Assembly (NCBI GenBank): GCA_910578115.1
Contig: CAJTPO010000082.1
Location: forward strand, 1 to 7,229
DNA: 7,229 nucleotides
Direction: 5' to 3'
Source of the DNA: an uncultured Lachnospiraceae bacterium
GTDB taxonomy: Bacteria; Bacillota; Clostridia; Lachnospirales; Lachnospiraceae
Part shown: in pieces, positions 6,311-7,229 of the stretch
Position numbering within the stretch: position 1 is the first letter of the stretch
How the letters are laid out: each line of letters begins with the position of its first letter
Made by a program: the position numbers and the translations under genes
The notes under the pieces: model-generated
Databases searched by the model: none
Told to the model about the DNA's origin: nothing
What the model saw: the letters and a program-made list of their open reading frames with translations, nothing else

Positions 6311-6400
6311 GCTTTTATGCGTTTTTATACATACCTGCTTGTATGCATACCTGTTTTTATGCATACTTATTTTTATACATACTTATTCTTGTACATACTT
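6311..6400. repeat. 16-bp tandem repeat array at the 3' end of the Nudix gene
   Basis: Five full units of exactly 16 bases (6321-6336, 6337-6352, 6353-6368, 6369-6384 and 6385-6400) follow the plus-strand pattern RYTYKTRTRCATACYT; CATAC is invariant and recurs every 16 bases. A truncated 10-base unit, GCTTTTATGC, lies at 6311-6320. Units 2 and 3 contain the palindrome TATGCATA. Six of the seven variable columns are transitions. Unit 5 lies inside the Nudix coding sequence and the TAA stop spans the unit 4/5 junction. A 16-base period is out of phase with codons, so a change in copy number would shift the end of the protein or leave it unchanged depending on where it happens. Confidence 0.9.
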
Positions 6401-6922
6401 GTTATGATAAGCGAGCAGTGCCGAGACCGTCTTGCCGTCCTGAATCTTGCAGTCATAGATCATCTGGATCAGTTCCTCTATGTCATGGCTCTCCACATTC
6501 AGAAATTCGTCGTCGTCCAGATGCTGATGCCCTTTCTTCAGATCAGTGGCCACATAAACATCGATCTTCTCATTGCAGAAGGCTACCGTCGTATACAGAG
6601 AGATCAGCAGCTCCATCTTCCCGGCAGTATAACCGGTCTCCTCCTCCAGTTCTCTGGCCGCAGCAATATCTGTCGGTTCATCCGCACCGTTTAAACCGCC
6701 TGCCGGAATCTCCAGCGTCTCTCTTTCCAGCGCATTTCTGTACTGCCTCACCATAAGCAGTCTGCCGTCATCCTTCACGGCCACCACGGCCGCCGCTCCC
6801 TTATGGTTGATAAAATCCCATTTCGCGGTCGTGCCGTTGGGGATCTTCATGGTATCCTGATAGTAATCGATGATAACACCTTTGTGTATCAGTTCCCTGT
6901 TGATGCGCTCGTAATTATCCAT
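6383..6922 (-). CDS. nudF: Nudix hydrolase, ADP-ribose pyrophosphatase (NudF-like)
   Basis: Cytoplasmic Nudix enzyme expected to split ADP-ribose into AMP and ribose 5-phosphate, clearing a reactive product of NAD turnover. It is 179 residues, normal for the family. Seen: a complete Nudix box at residues 76-98 (Gly76, Glu82, Arg90-Glu91, Glu94-Glu95, Gly97, then Tyr98 where the pattern has a bulky aliphatic residue), and the upstream VRQYRNALERETLEIPAGG block at 58-76, typical of ADP-ribose pyrophosphatases. GGAGGG at 6937-6932 lies 9 bases from the ATG. The last residues, KYVQE, are encoded by a 16-bp tandem repeat that also supplies the stop. It is first in the nudF, EamA, spoIIM, xerD row. 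The related order in B. subtilis supports the nudF assignment, but other nucleoside diphosphate sugars remain possible substrates. Confidence 0.92.
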   Translation of the reverse strand: MDNYERINRELIHKGVIIDYYQDTMKIPNGTTAKWDFINHKGAAAVVAVKDDGRLLMVRQYRNALERETLEIPAGGLNGADEPTDIAAARELEEETGYTAGKMELLISLYTTVAFCNEKIDVYVATDLKKGHQHLDDDEFLNVESHDIEELIQMIYDCKIQDGKTVSALLAYHNKYVQE

Positions 6923-7229
6923 ATCCTCTTACCCTCCGCCAATCTGTTGATTTATAATTCTCCCATACCCCGTACAGGACTTACCTCTATGCTGTATTGT
7001 AACACAGCTCTGACAGAAAAATCAAAATGTATTGCCACTTATTGTTAACGCCATTAGAAATTTCGTTTTCTTCCTTGCCGGAGCTACCGCATATGGCTTC
7101 AACAAGAGCCGGAAACAGAAATTTGTTATGTCGTTTACTATATTTCCCGATATCCTCTGCGATTCTCAAGAAAAAAATAAAAAAGCAGAGCAAACTGTTG
7201 TGGGTTCTTTCTGAACTTTGGGTAATCAA
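6923..7229. other. Stretch without a supportable gene upstream of nudF
   Basis: The part nearest nudF holds its ribosome site and promoter. From about 7030 to the right edge I see no gene: frames open on both strands lack a Shine-Dalgarno and give low-complexity, family-less peptides. AGAAATTT is repeated at 7056-7063 and 7117-7124, and GCCGG at 7077-7081 and 7108-7112, with no clear inverted structure. An A-rich run at 7171-7183 would be a T-run on the minus strand, possibly the tail of a terminator for a gene beyond the edge, but no convincing stem precedes it. Confidence 0.5.
6996..7025 (-). promoter_or_regulatory. Extended -10 promoter of nudF
   Basis: On the minus strand TTGATT (7025-7020) and TACAAT (7001-6996) are 18 bases apart, and the -10 is directly preceded by TGT, an extended -10 element. 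Transcription would start near 6989, about 66 bases before the nudF ATG. Confidence 0.6.

Noticed and set aside
6317..6756. Plus-strand frames running through the tandem repeat into the Nudix antisense
   Set aside because: The repeated Tyr/Thr/Leu pattern is a by-product of reading the 16-bp repeat; no ribosome site precedes them.
6987..7229. Minus-strand frame open to the right edge, 80 codons
   Set aside because: It crosses the nudF promoter, has no start signal inside the window and shows no family pattern; it could only be a gene tail, and codon use does not support that.

Overview
The window looks like a stretch of chromosome from a spore-forming member of the Clostridia, most likely family Lachnospiraceae. 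This is inferred from three things: the style of the MnmA and DAHP synthase proteins, the presence of SpoIIM and a SpoVB-like flippase, and strong Shine-Dalgarno sites together with TTG/TATAAT-type promoters. Coding regions are GC-rich at third codon positions, while the gaps between genes are distinctly AT-rich. I see no rRNA, tRNA, CRISPR array, insertion sequence or prophage gene.

Layout, left to right. The left edge holds the first 23 codons of an unidentified minus-strand gene lying just downstream of mnmA (tRNA 2-thiouridylase, minus strand). Divergent from mnmA is a SpoVB/MurJ-like multidrug/oligosaccharide-lipid/polysaccharide (MOP) flippase on the plus strand. It is followed by a class I DAHP synthase gene (aroG type) with its own TATAAT promoter. 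A 21-bp perfect hairpin with U-tracts at both ends separates this plus-strand block from a minus-strand block and probably terminates transcription from both sides.

The minus-strand block reads, in transcription order, nudF-like ADP-ribose pyrophosphatase, a half-size EamA transporter, spoIIM (engulfment) and xerD (tyrosine recombinase). A nudF, spoIIM, xerD neighbourhood is also known in Bacillus subtilis, so this is an ancestral Firmicutes cluster; here an EamA gene sits inside it. The gaps of 134, 240 and 207 bases suggest several promoters rather than one tight operon, and xerD and nudF each have a recognisable promoter.

No clearly new multi-gene system is visible. The least expected items are non-coding: a five-copy 16-bp tandem repeat that supplies the last codons and the stop of the Nudix gene, stacked inverted repeats over the xerD promoter and leader, a 42-bp interrupted palindrome downstream of spoIIM, and an 8-bp direct repeat upstream of spoIIM. 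The last 307 bases upstream of nudF hold its promoter and no supportable gene.
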